Origin: Micractinium sp. NFX-FRZ
Taxonomy: Eukaryota; Chlorophyta; Trebouxiophyceae; Chlorellales; Chlorellaceae
Reading direction: 5' to 3'
Length of the DNA stretch: 64,000 nt
Assembly: GCA_029339195.1 (NCBI GenBank)
Contig: JAPTJF010000034.1
Span: 1 to 64,000 of the forward strand
Both the position numbers and the translations under genes were made by a program. The notes below the pieces were generated by a model. That model searched no databases and had not been told where the DNA came from. It was given only the letters and a program-made list of their open reading frames with translations. Shown here piece after piece: positions 12,301 to 23,210 of the stretch (its first letter is position 1; each line of letters begins with the position of its first letter).

Positions 12301-13225
12301 GCAGGCACAGCAGGCGGAGGGTGCGGTGCAGCAAATGGCAGCGGCAGCAGGTGAGGAGGAGAGAGAGCGAGGCAGGACAGGGGACCCACAGGTTGTTGTT
12401 GTGGCCCAGCGGTTTGCCCTTGGTCCGCGGGCAGGGAGGCGGCGAGCAGGCAGCAGGTGAAGGGGCAAGGCGGGGCGGGGCAGGGGCACGCGGCGCCCGA
12501 GGAGCGGCAGGCAGCGAGGGCGGCAGCGCTGCCAGAGACCTCTCTCAACACAGCCAGCACCCAGGGACACCACATGGCATCCCATCTGTTCATAGTTGTC
12601 ATTCTTTTGGGGCTTGCCTGGTGATAAGTTCCTTGTCCATCAACTTGGAGCGAGCCAGAAGGACCTCAGGCGGCGGCCCCATCCCTGCCAGCGCCTGCAC
12701 CGGCGTGGCAAGTGCCTCCGGCTGCACCGCCGCCACCGCTGCTGCCGCCCCTCTTGCAAACTGCTGCAGTGCGGCGCCAGCCTGCTGCTGCGGTTGTGTG
12801 GGGGCCGGCAGCGGCTGCTGCTGCACCTGCTGTGAAACACCAATGCGTCGGCTGGCAGGCAGCGACTGGCGCTGCGCCGGCGGCAATGGAGGCTGCTGCT
12901 GGGGCGCCGCCGGTGGCGGCCGGTACTGTGGCTGTTGCCGCTGCTGAAACTGCTGCTGCTGCTGCTGCTGGGGCGGCGGGCGATACTGTTGCTGCTGCTG
13001 CTGCTGTGCTGGTGGCGGCGGGCGATATTGCTGCTGCTGCTGCTGCGGTGGCGGCAGCGGCGGCGGCGCCGCACCATTGCTGCCACCGGCTCCTCCCGCA
13101 TAGCGACACTCCACCCGCAGAGCGCGGTACGTCTGTCTCCTGCTGCTCAGCACCGCTGCTGGCCGCTGCTGACCGCTGCAGTGAAGCCGGCAGGTGGAGC
13201 GGCCGCAAAACTGTACCACGTTCAT
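9365..13225 (-). CDS. Tandem PRC-barrel domain protein, probably plastid-targeted, Gln/Pro-rich
   Basis: Seven exons: 12618-13225, 12165-12289, 11700-11865, 11220-11309, 10964-11026, 10495-10677 and 9365-10205, joining in frame to 691 residues. Two PRC-barrel units are visible. The first is SKLMDKELITRTNAKRLG...NQLFVDP near residues 192-220. The second is LVGAAVVTETGQELGRVRDY...TGAISTIKYDQLGVP near 285-330, followed by a conserved tail around TKLIVYRGTEER. This two-unit form is known from cyanobacteria and plastid-bearing eukaryotes. The first 50 or so residues are basic and Ser/Arg-rich and end RVECRYAGG, fitting a chloroplast transit peptide. Gln/Pro-rich runs flank the core (residues about 55-180 and 430-691). 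Introns 1 and 4 use GC donors (CAG|GCAAGC). Function is not established; PRC barrels often act as assembly or RNA/protein-binding modules. Confidence 0.85.
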
Positions 13226-14988
13226 TTTCCAGTGCCGTGACTGTTGTATTTTGGCAAAGAGAAGTGCCGAGGGCAGTGGGTAGGAGGGTAGCCTCGTCAG
13301 CGGCACCGCTCTGCATGCACCTCCAGACCACGAGACTGCACTCCAGTGCCCCCGCGACGAAAGGAACACCGCATATGCTCGAGGGCGGCAGCATTAGCCG
13401 GCTAAGGACTTTCCACCTGCCACGCGGCGATGACGGCAGGTGCCGCCGGCAACGCAGGCTGCGCCACCACCGCTCTATCTGTTGGCGCCGCAGCCGAGCG
13501 TGCCACCACACAAGGCCCCCAGCAGCGTTATGCGTGTGCATCTGCACCCGGCCATGTGCTTCATGGCATGTGCATTGCGGGTGAAGACTGCTGTTTGAGG
13601 AGGCATCGGAGGAGCGGCGGCACGTGGCACACAGGCAGCACGTCGTGGGAGGAGCAGGTGCAGGGCTCAAGCCTTTTGCTGCAGCTGGGCAACCTGTCAT
13701 ACATCTGTGAACTTGTGCACGCCCAGATCGCAATGCAAAGCCTGTTGTCGCTGGGGTGCCTGATCAGGTGGGTGTCATGTCCCTGACGGTACCCTCCTCT
13801 TGCAGAGCCGGGGCAGCGCCTGGCCATGGCGGGCCGCCTGCAGGCAAGGCGCGGCAGGCAAGGCAGGCAGGCACATGGAACAAACAGTGCTGGGGTGCAG
13901 GGCTCAGCTGAGCGGGCTTCCGGTGCGAATACAGGGCTCCTTGGTGACCGCGCATGTACCGTGGCATGAGTGATGCCCAGAATGTGTCTTCACATGCTTA
14001 AGCCGAAGTGTGGGCCGAGGGTGAGTCACGGCTTCAGACCATGCCTGCCCTTGTCCATGGCTGCTCTGGTTGGGCGCCTTTGGCAGGCCTGCTGCGCTGC
14101 CCCGCCAGGCTGTCCCAAGGCTAGCTGCACCTCAGTGAGTCGCATGTACTGGGGGGGCTTGGAGCGGCCCAAGGCGGGAGGAGCTCGCGTCCTGTACGGT
14201 ACGCGTACCGTATGCATGTATAAAATCTAGAGCCCCTTGGCGGCACGCCCCCTCATGGCCCCCTGGTGTGGCAGCCGGCTGTAGTGCGGTCGGCACCATG
14301 GCTAGCAAGCTTGCAAGGCATGACTGAAGCATGCTCCCTGCGCAGGGACCACCTCAGCCGGCCCGGATCTCCTGACCTGGCAGCATGCCTGTTCGCTGGT
14401 CCTTCAAGCAGGGACCCCGTGGACCCTGCTGAGCCAGTGTGTATCGACGGACCACGTGCAGCCGCGCCGCCCGCTTTTCCACTTCCACGACACTAGGCGG
14501 TGCTGAGGCTCACACAAGCCGCAAACAAGTCCAAAGTAAGGGGGGTGCCATGGGGGTGCCCGTGAGCACCAGAGGGGGCGCGTTGGTGAAGTGGCCCATT
14601 TGGAGGTTTTGGGGGCCGGGCACCAGCCGCAATGTTCTTCACGGCGTGCAAGACTGTTCAGCGTCGCCAAACCGAATGGTCGGGGACGCGAACGCTGGCT
14701 CTTCGGGCCTGCCCTCCTCCGTTCAACTTCTGCTGCTTCTTGGGGATCAGCAATCACGCATGCAAGGTTTGAACACGCATTTAAACTTCTGCGCCTCTTC
14801 CCTCCCTTGAAGAGGTTGTGAATCAGACCGGCGGGGTGCTGCAGGGAAGCTGGCCTGTTTCGACGTGGCGTTCGTCAGTCCAAAACGGAGCTGGCGACGC
14901 TACGTACATCCAGCCTTCCCGGCGGGTCCCGCAACCTCGGTTCTGCCTTTGCAAGGGCACACGTACCTCTCCCCGTCCTGCCGCCGCC
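13226..14988. promoter_or_regulatory. Intergenic region between divergent genes
   Basis: This 1.76-kb stretch separates the PRC-barrel gene (-) from the TKL kinase (+) and must carry both promoters. Its clearest elements are an 18-bp perfect palindrome and a TATAAAA box at 14195-14225. An ORF of 118 codons on the + strand (13430-13786) resembles no family and is not called. Confidence 0.6.
14195..14225 (+). promoter_or_regulatory. 18-bp perfect palindrome next to a TATA box
   Basis: TACGGTACGCGTACCGTA at 14195-14212 is its own reverse complement. Six bases later TATAAAA follows at 14219-14225. The arrangement looks like a dimeric factor site beside a core promoter reading to the right. The next known + strand start codon is 764 bp away (TKL kinase, 14989), so the transcript would have a long or spliced 5' leader, or the promoter may serve an unannotated RNA. 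Confidence 0.55.
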
Positions 14989-17900
14989 ATGGCGCCGACT
15001 GAACAGCCCGCCCTGGCAGCAGAGGACCCTCCCATGTCGTCTCCCTTTGCGGCGGCAAGCCGGGCATACAGCCAGAGCCCCGAGGGGTCAGGGACCAGTG
15101 GTGGCTCCTCCCTGCCTGGCCTGCAGACGCCCTCGCAGTGCCGCACGCCGCCCCTGGGGGCCCAGCTGAGCCTGACCTCCAGCCGCAATTCGCTGACCCT
15201 GTCGCGGCGCGGCTCGCGGAACCCGTTCGCAGCTGCCGTGCGCGCCGCAAGCGCCGCCGCGTTCAGCGACGCCAGCGGCAGCGGGACTGCCCGCGGCCCG
15301 CCAGGCCTGTGGCGCCAGTCCACGGCTGTCAGTGACATGGCAGATAAGCTGCTGGGCTGCACCAACGTGGCCGACATGTGCGGGCCCTCCTTCATCCCAG
15401 CCGACCGCCTGAAGAAGCTCAAGACGCTGGGGGAGGGCGCCTTTGCGGGTACGTCACAAACCGGACCGGCGGCACACTTGGGTGTCTGGCGGGGGCGGGG
15501 AGGGCCCCAGACCTAGGCCTTGTTGCCGTGCACTACTCACAGTGGCAGGGTGCAGTCAGCGCGGGAGGCGGGCAAGGCCGTACCACGCCGCCGGCGCCCG
15601 CAAGTTTCGGCGCCTAAATCTGATGGCGCCTGTGCCCGTCCCGCTTCAACCCCCTGGTCCCGCCCCACAACGCCTCGCCTCTACACCCCCAGCCTTGCCC
15701 CGCCCTGCCTCAAGCCAACCTCCCCACACCCGCCCCACCCTGCTACAAAGCAGTCCTCAGCCGCCCCGCCCCCGCCCCTTCTGCCTCCAGCCCCCCACTC
15801 TGCCCCTTCCCACCATCCCAGGCTGGGTACCACAAGCCACCCACCGCGCACCCCCCCTGGTCTCTTGCCCTGCCGCACCTGCCCACCCCGCCCGCCCTCG
15901 CCCTCCACCCCCCGCCCGCCCGCCTGCCCGCCTGCCCGCCCGCAGAAGTGGAAAAGGCGCGCCTGGCGCCCGGCCCCCTGGCGGCCGCCACCGCCGCCTC
16001 CGCCTCCCAGCAGCAGGTGCAGCAGCAGGGGGAGCAGCAGCAGCCAGACGTGGTGGCCGTCAAGCGCCTGAAGCCGCACCTGCTGGAGTCGGAGCGCGAC
16101 TGCTGGTCGTTCATCACCGAAAGCCGCCTGCTGATCGCCCTGGAGCCGCACCCCGCCATCATCCGGTACATCGGCCTGGGCTGCGCCGACGACTCGTGCC
16201 CAGAGGCGCAATGGCGCACGCTGTTCCTGGTGCAGGAGGTGAGGGGAGGGGGGGAGGAGGGGAGCGGTGTGAGGTGGGGTTTTGGTTCTGGACAGGAGGG
16301 GCGCAAGTGGGTGTGGGTGGGATGCGGCAGCGGCGCGCGCTGTTTCTGGTGCAGGAGGGGAGAGGGGGAGGCTCGTGTTGTGGCAGGGACGAGAGGGGAA
16401 TTGAACCGAATGCAAGGGAGCTGCTGCCCACACAACTCCAATTCACCCAACCCCATTTGTGCGCCCCCCGCACATGCCCCGTTACCGGCAAATCTGAAGC
16501 AAGTGGATGGCAGAGACCCACTCGCTTCATCTTGACCCTCTCTCCCGCCCCTGCACCCCACAACTTGCTTCTGGCGGCACAGTGTGCTTCCCACCGGCAC
16601 CCGCTCCTCTTCCAAATGGGTTGCACCCCACACTGAGCCTCACCTCACCCCGACCCCCCTCCGCCCTCCTTCCCCGCCTCACCCATCCACCCTGAAACTC
16701 CTCCGCCCCCCTGCAGTTTGCGAGCGGGGGCACCCTGAAGCGCCTCATCATGAGCCAGATGACGGAACCCAGGCGGAAGCTGTACACCCTGGCGGACGCT
16801 GTGCGCTGGGGCATCCAGATTGCAGAGGGGCTGGCGCACGTGCACGGCATCGACCCAATGGTGAGCCAGGGGGGCTGGAAGTCACGGACTCGAAAGTAGT
16901 CCCTAAGAAGGGAGGGCCACAGTTGGGCCCGAGGCTGTGTGCCCCCTCCCTGTGGCTCCCCCCGCCGCCAGCTCCTTTGCGCCCCTGTCCCCCCTGCCCC
17001 CGCCCCTCCCACCCCACCGCGTGGTGCCTGTGGTGCCGCCTCGCCACCTTGACAACCCACCTTTGACTTACCCAATCCTTACCCACTTCGCGCCCGCGCG
17101 CGCAGATCATCCACCGGGATCTCAAGGCGGAGAATGTGTTGATGAGGCCGGGCCCCAGCGGAGAGCTGGATGCCGTCGTCGCCGACTTTGGGCTGCATGC
17201 CCTGGTGCCCCTGCCCGGGCGGCCCGCGGGCAGCGGCTGCACAGGCATCGCGTGAGTTGAATGGCGTGGCAGCGTGTGTGTGTGTGTGTGTGAGCAGCAT
17301 GTTTGGTGGTGTGCCAGGGTGGCTCAGTGCGTGTGCACTGACAGCCACGCCGTGCGCCGAGTGGGCTGCATGCGCCGGCCCTCGCCCCGCTGCGCATGAC
17401 AACCGTGGGGTGGGCGGTGCAGCGCAGCGCTGGCACGGCGCAGAGCCGGGGCAGCGCAGCGCGGCGCAGCGCACCGCCAGCGCGCATGCAAAGCATGGCC
17501 GGGCGTGCGGGCAGGTGGCCGTGGGGCATGCTTGGAGGGAAGCTGCTCGCTGCGTCGGGACGGCAGCGCGCGTCGCCCTGCGCATGCCTGCCTGCCTTCC
17601 TGCCCGGCTGCGCCTGCCATGCACCAAGCACCTCCCGCCCGCTGACGCCGCCGCCCCGCTGCCTCATGCGTGCAGGGAGGAGGGCAGCGCGGCGCAGGAG
17701 CTGGATCCCAACGGCCACGCGGGCGGCGGCTCCCAAGCCATCGTGACGGAGGAGCGGCAGGGTGGCGCCAAGTACCGAATGACGGGGCAGACTGGCGCTT
17801 TTGTGTACATGTGAGTGCCATTTACGGCATGATCTGGCTGTCTGCATGCGAGCACCTTGCGCTGCCTGGCTGCATGTGAGTGCCTTTTTTGCCTCTCTGG

Positions 17901-19146
17901 TCCGCGTGGGGCAGGCACGGTGGCAGCTGCTGCGCCTGCAGGCGGGCGTGCATGCGCCCTTTCACGCCCTTTTCCACGCACCTCGCTGCCTGCAGGGCTC
18001 CCGAGGTGCTGATGGGTGACCACTACAACGAGAAGGTGGACGTGTTCAGGTGTGTGTGCCACCTCAAACAAGGACGACCCAACAGCGGGAAGGGGGGGTG
18101 CCGGTGGCGGGGGACAGGCACCGCTGCTGCTCTCGGGCTGCGCGCGCCGTCTGCCCGCCCTGCACCCCGCACCCTTGAACAGGTGGGGTGGAGAGGGGGA
18201 GGGTTTGTACCAACGCGCCCGTTACCAGCAGGTGCCCACTCGTCTCCCCGTCGCCGCCCCGCCCCCCCGCCCCTGCAGCTACGGCATCATCCTCTATGAA
18301 CTGTTGCACCTCCGGATGGTGGTCAGCGACTTGATGCACCTTGGGGACCCAGAGGACGCCAAGCGGCACGCAATCAAGGTACAAAAAAGCGGGCACAAGC
18401 ATGCATGCGTGCTTCTAGAGGGGTTGGACGCTCCAGGGGTTGGGCGCTGGGTACGGGGAGGCTGCGGTGGCGTGCCTGGGGGTGCGCCTGGCATGCCCAG
18501 GGCCAACACGCCATGTTGCTGTGCGAGCGCAAAGCAGTGCTGCCTGCTGGCAGCGAGGCGTGCAGCGGGTGGCAGGGCTGGAGCAGGGTTGCAACGGGTG
18601 GGCAGTGCACCTCTGGGGTCTGCTCTGCTTTGCTGCCGCCACTGCCTGGGAGACGCGCCAGGCTGGCGCGCCCGCTTTGCCCGCTGGCCCGCCTGCCATC
18701 CTCCCTTCCCCCAACCCTCCCTCCCGCCGCCTGTACGACTCCAATGCCTGCAGGTTGCCAACGGCTACCGCCTGCCAATCAGCAGCGACCTTCCACGCGC
18801 CCTGCAGTCCCTGGTGTCCGATTGCTGGGCCAGCAACCCCGACCACCGCCCCAGGTAAGCGCGCGCTGCTGTGTTGTTCCCCCATGCCGCTGTAGCACCC
18901 CATGCTGCTGTTGCATTCCTCCACGCACACCTGTGGCGCTGCCCCATGCAGGCAGCACAGTGCAGCGTTGCGCCTCCTACTCCCCTTCTCACTCTCCCTC
19001 TCCCACTCCTCCCTTCTCCCCCGGCCTGCTGCAGCATGCTCGAGGTGGCCGCCCGCCTGCGTGAGGTGCAGCGGTCTGGGGAAATCCCTCAGGCTGAGCT
19101 GCTCTTCGGGCCGCAGCCCTCCGCCGGCTGCTGCACCGTCATGTGA
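14989..19146 (+). CDS. Raf/CTR1-like (TKL) protein kinase with C-terminal CaaX box
   Basis: Nine exons: 14989-15448, 15946-16238, 16717-16860, 17106-17251, 17676-17810, 17996-18049, 18279-18378, 18754-18854 and 19035-19146, joining in frame to 514 residues. ATG at 14989 sits in an ideal context (GCCGCCATGG). Residues 1-140 are Ser/Pro/Ala-rich and low-complexity. The kinase core starts at LGEGAFAEV near 147, with the ATP lysine in VVAVK at 193, HRDLKAEN at 302, DFG at 326, MAPEVL near 393, VDVFSYGIILYELL, and CWASNPDHRPS at the end. The MAPEVL and NEKVDVFSYG motifs are typical of the TKL group. About 30 Gln/Ala-rich residues are inserted between the glycine loop and the lysine. The protein ends GCCTVM, where CTVM is a CaaX box with Met last, usually farnesylated. 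This predicts membrane attachment. Confidence 0.9.
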
Positions 19147-20420
19147 TGGGCCGGCCCGCCGCCGCCGCCCTCCCTGACCTGCTGCGCGCCATCCACGACC
19201 CACTTGCCAGGAGCAGACGCCCGCCTGCCGGGGGAAGCCTCAGCACCTGCGAGGGGTCTCATCTCCTTGCTCTTTGCCCTGCCGCGAGAGGCGTGTGCCG
19301 TGTGCACCGCCCAAGCAGGGGTGCCGCCCGCCGCTGCCGCTGCGCCCTGTGCTTGCGGTCTGTGCCCGTGCCTCCGTGCGTTGAGCTCGCTCCCGCTGCT
19401 GCTGCGGTCAGTGTCAGTCAATGCCCTGGGTGCCAGGACCGGCACCAGGTCGTGTCCACAACCGAATGAACTGTCCTCTCTTCGACTTCCCACTCACCCC
19501 TCTGCAATACGGCAAGTCCCCCAGCAACCCAACCGCATGTAGCGCCCCTGCCCTGCCCCCTTTTTGCTCTTCCCCCCAAGACCCCTCAACGAGTGGCCCC
19601 ACTCATTCTTTCCAGCAGCCCACAGCCTTTTGTTGTTGGTTTTTTTTTTTTTTTTTTGAACACCACCACCCACACTCGTATGTTCTTCCGCCTTCCACGT
19701 CTCCCTTGCCTGTCTTTCACTACTTCCTTCTTCCCCATATGCATTCCCCTGCCTGCCAGCTGCGCTCACCATTGGTGAATGCCACCTCCTCTGCACCTCC
19801 ACCCCCCGCACTACAATTCATGGCGGCCCTCAGCCCACCCCTTGCGTCTCGCTTGCCGATTCAACATTCACGTCTTCGTCTCCTCTTCCTGCCCCTCCTC
19901 TGCCTTTCTGCCTTGGCCGGGTGTGTGCTCCCCGCAGCCCACATGGATCCCCCTCCCCTTGCAAGCCCCCCCACTCTGCCAGCCCCTCTGCCCTACCCCA
20001 ACCGCACACTGCCAGAAGCTGCCTAGTTGCTACCCTCGTAGCTTGCTTGATTCCATACATAATGTGTCTTGCACCGTTTTTCCGCCACATCCCTGCCCCC
20101 GTCCTGCCGGTTCGTCCCTCTGCACGTGTGTCTGCCGCTGTGGCAACCCTCCGATCAGTGCCTACCGTGCCCCTTCCTGGGCAGGCTTCCTCCCTGTGCC
20201 TGCCTTTCGACCCCTCTCGTGCCCAGGCATCCCCACACTCTCGCCTGCCCCCCTCTGCGCGTTTCCATGCCCTCCTCCCATGGCGGCACCCAGGGCAAGC
20301 TGAAATGCTGTCTCCATTGAAGCTGCACGTCCGCATAGCACGCTGCATGCACTCGGGGGTAGCCCACCTACGGGCGCGTCTGGCCCCAACCAACGTCTTT
20401 GGACCCCAACCTGCCTTTCA

Positions 20421-20425
20421 TGTAA
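20421..20425 (+). promoter_or_regulatory. Candidate TGTAA poly(A) signal of the TKL kinase
   Basis: TGTAA is the usual poly(A) signal of green algae. This copy is 1275 bases after the kinase stop and is the first clear one I found downstream. It implies a long 3' untranslated region. Confidence 0.5.
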
Positions 20426-20486
20426 TCAACCGCATGCCCGTGCCCCAAATTTTGGTGAGCACCCCGGTGCTCCAATGTGGCTGGCA

Positions 20487-20491
20487 TTACA
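20487..20491 (-). promoter_or_regulatory. Candidate TGTAA poly(A) signal of the dynein gene
   Basis: TTACA on the + strand reads TGTAA on the - strand, about 245 bases past the dynein stop at 20734. It lies only 61 bases from the opposing signal of the TKL kinase. Confidence 0.5.
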
Positions 20492-20733
20492 GGCAGGGGT
20501 GCAGGCTGCACTAGAACGATGAGCTGGCACAAGCAGAGTCGGCTCCAGCTTGTTGTTGATGTGGGTTGGTGTGCACGCTGCGCTATGCTACGCTACGCTA
20601 CGCTGCGCTGCGCTGCTGCGCTGTGCTGCACCGTGGATCGCGGCGCCGCACTTCGCTGCACCACGGCGCGCCGCGGTGCCTCGCCAACCCCTGCCGCGCC
20701 CCCGCTGTCGCCAGTGTCATCCCCACCACCCCA

Positions 20734-23210
20734 TCACAGCGCAGCCTCGTCCTGCAGCAGCAGCGCCACCGAGGCGAGCACCCACTTGGAGGGCGGCTCC
20801 CTTGTCTTCAGGGTGAAGGTGGCCACTGGGGGGGAGTAGACCTGCAGGTTGCAGAGAGGCGGGAAAACGGGGCAAGCAGGGGGAAAGGGGCGGTTGAGTG
20901 ACAAAGGAGGAGCCCAGACCAGCACAGCGTAGGCGCGGGCGGACACCAGCCGGTGTGAGAGGCGAAGGACAGGCAGTAAGGTCACTAGCCGGCCCGGCTA
21001 CAAGGGTGCCGGACGCATCAGGGCGACAGCGCCAGGCAGCAAGTGACCGCTGCCCAGCGCGACACGCCGGTGCAGAGCAGGGGGCAGCCAGCACATGAAT
21101 GCTGGGCCGGGCGGGGGCTCACGTTGGCGCGCTGCCCGTTGACATAGACGGGGCACAGGTAGAGGTCTCCGGCCCCCACAGCCTGCTGGTACACGTCAGC
21201 CGTCACTGGGCGGATGAGCAGCGGCGGCAGCGCCTGGCGCAGCTGGCCGGGCACCGAGTCGCGCAGGCAGCCCTCCTCGGCGTCCCAGATGGCGCCTGCA
21301 TGGCGTAGGGGGGATAACAGACAAGGAAGGCAGGTGGGTGGGTGACTGCGGGCAAACCCACATGGCGGGCAGGGAGGCGGGCAGGCATGCCCACACGGTT
21401 CCTGTCCCCCCACCCACCCACCCCTGGTGCTGCACCCCCCAGCTGCCCTCCCCCCATGCACCCCCCCACGAAGCTCACCCTCCAGAGTGAGCCCATGGAT
21501 GAGCACACCGCCCTCAGCCACCGACAAATCTGCAGCCGGCGCCGCACCGCCGGCAGTGCCGGGCGGCGTCAGGCGCCCGCTCATGGCGGGCGTGCCAGCC
21601 TGCGGCTGCCCCGCTGCGCCTGCTGCGGCGGGGCCTGCTGCGCCTGCTGGGCCTGCTGTGACCTCCACCAGGAAGCGCATCACGTCCAGGGGCAGGCGGT
21701 GCTGGCGGGCGTACGCCTGCATCACCGCCGTCAGGCAGGCCTTGGGGTTGAACAGCCTGCGGGCGGGGGGTGGGCGGCAAACAAGGTGGGCAGGGAGTTG
21801 GTGAGCTGAGGAGGTGTGCAGGGGCAACGAGTCCCCCCTTCCCCCGTGATTCTTGTGCCACGACCAGCATAGAACCATGGCATTCGTGTGCCACCTGCCA
21901 AGCCCTATGCTGCTGCGCATTGTGAATTATGTCCGCCTTGTTGATTATGTCCAATCAAGACGAGAGGGATACGCATGGCAGCCCAGACCTGGCCCCCGCC
22001 TAATAATGGCTCCCACCAGGGACCACCTGCCCATGCACTCCAGCCGTCGTCCCCTTTGCCCCCGCCCCCCCACTCACCCAGGCAGCCAGATGCTGGCGGG
22101 CGGGCGGATGTCGCCGGCAGTCCAGGCCACCAGCTGCTGGTGGCGCTGCAGCACATCGGCGTACCAGGCCTGCAGGCCGTACACCTCCTGCACACACGGT
22201 GCCGGGGGACAGGGGTGGCGCGCAAGTGAGGACCGGAGGCCGGGCTGCAGCTCAGGCTTACCATGCTCTCGCACACCCGCTGCCTACCTGCATATAATGT
22301 CCGCACCTGAAGTGACCTCAGTCCAGGCGACCTGCCCAGCCTTGCATCCATAGCATGGTAAGCACAGCCTGCAACCCAATCACACCTAGTTATGCAGCCC
22401 CAGCCCTCACCTGGATGCGTGTGGACATGCACGCCATCCACGAGGGCGGCACACGCCCGCCCGCGATCGCCCCCAGCAGCTGCTCCATGGCTGCCGACAT
22501 GTTGAGTGCGCCGTCCAGCCCCAGCTGCAGCTCCTCCATGCCTCGCCGCATCTCGCCCAGCAGGCCGTTCATGCGCTCAGACTCCTGCAGGGGAGGGCGG
22601 GGCAGACAGAACAGGAGGGGGAACGTGCGTTGGGACAGGCACCCCAGGCGGGGGACGCGCGTTGGGGGGATGCAGTGAGGGCGGAGGTGAGGGGTGGCAG
22701 GGGCCCGGTCAAGACTTCTGCAGGGCAGGGCAGGCACGTAGAAAATACAAAAGCAGGCAGACGGCGGCAGGCAGCAGTTTGTTGTGGCAGACGGGCAAAG
22801 GGCCTGAGGAGAATCTTCTAGCATGGGAGGCAAGCAGGGCAGCGGAGGAGGCGCAGCAGGCTGGTACACACAGCGGCGCCGGTGCAGGGCCGCGGGTTTC
22901 GTGCGGGCAGGGCATGGGAGACGGGCGGGCACCCGGCCCGGCAGACCAGCCTGCCTGATGGCGAACCCACGCCCACCACGCTTCACCTCAGCCCCTCCCA
23001 CTCTCCTACCTGCAGCGCCACCACCACAAAGGGTGTCTTGTCCTTCACACGTGCCTCGATGTCAACCATGATGAGCGGAGCTGGCAGGCGGCCCAGCAGG
23101 TCTGCCAGGCTGGCACGCACGGCAGCCTCCCCGCTGGCAGCAGGGGCGGCGGCACCACCGGCGGCGGCGCCACCGGCGCTGGCGCCGGCACTGAATGCGC
23201 TGCCGCCCAC
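20734..23210 (-). other. Dynein C-terminal region (exons 93-98, residues about 4328-4674)
   Basis: Exons: 23010-23210, 22411-22584, 22078-22187, 21479-21756, 21123-21295 and 20734-20841. The run [55 protein letters not shown] and [18 protein letters not shown] is the standard axonemal heavy-chain end. It closes with [19 protein letters not shown] and three further residues before TGA. Exon 96 has a Pro/Ala/Gly-rich insert. Confidence 0.94.

Larger units (their letters stand above)
19147..20733. other. 3' region between convergent kinase and dynein genes
   Basis: About 1.6 kb with no convincing ORF. Most of it should be the 3' untranslated region of the TKL kinase. A run of about 18 T lies near 19640-19657. 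A GCTACGCT/GCTGCGCT short repeat lies near 20578-20630 on the dynein side. Confidence 0.6.

Noticed and set aside
9469..13101. CAG/CTG runs as a CRISPR-like or mobile repeat array
   Set aside because: They are in-frame polyglutamine codons of the PRC-barrel gene with no spacers or fixed period.
13430..13786. 118-codon + strand ORF in the intergenic region, with a possible spliced continuation to 13912
   Set aside because: No recognisable domain. The only intron that would extend it is under 40 bases, too short for this genome.
15443..16636. 397-codon + strand ORF overlapping the TKL kinase
   Set aside because: It is a different frame of kinase exon 2 plus its flanking introns. The protein is Pro/Arg-rich noise without motifs.
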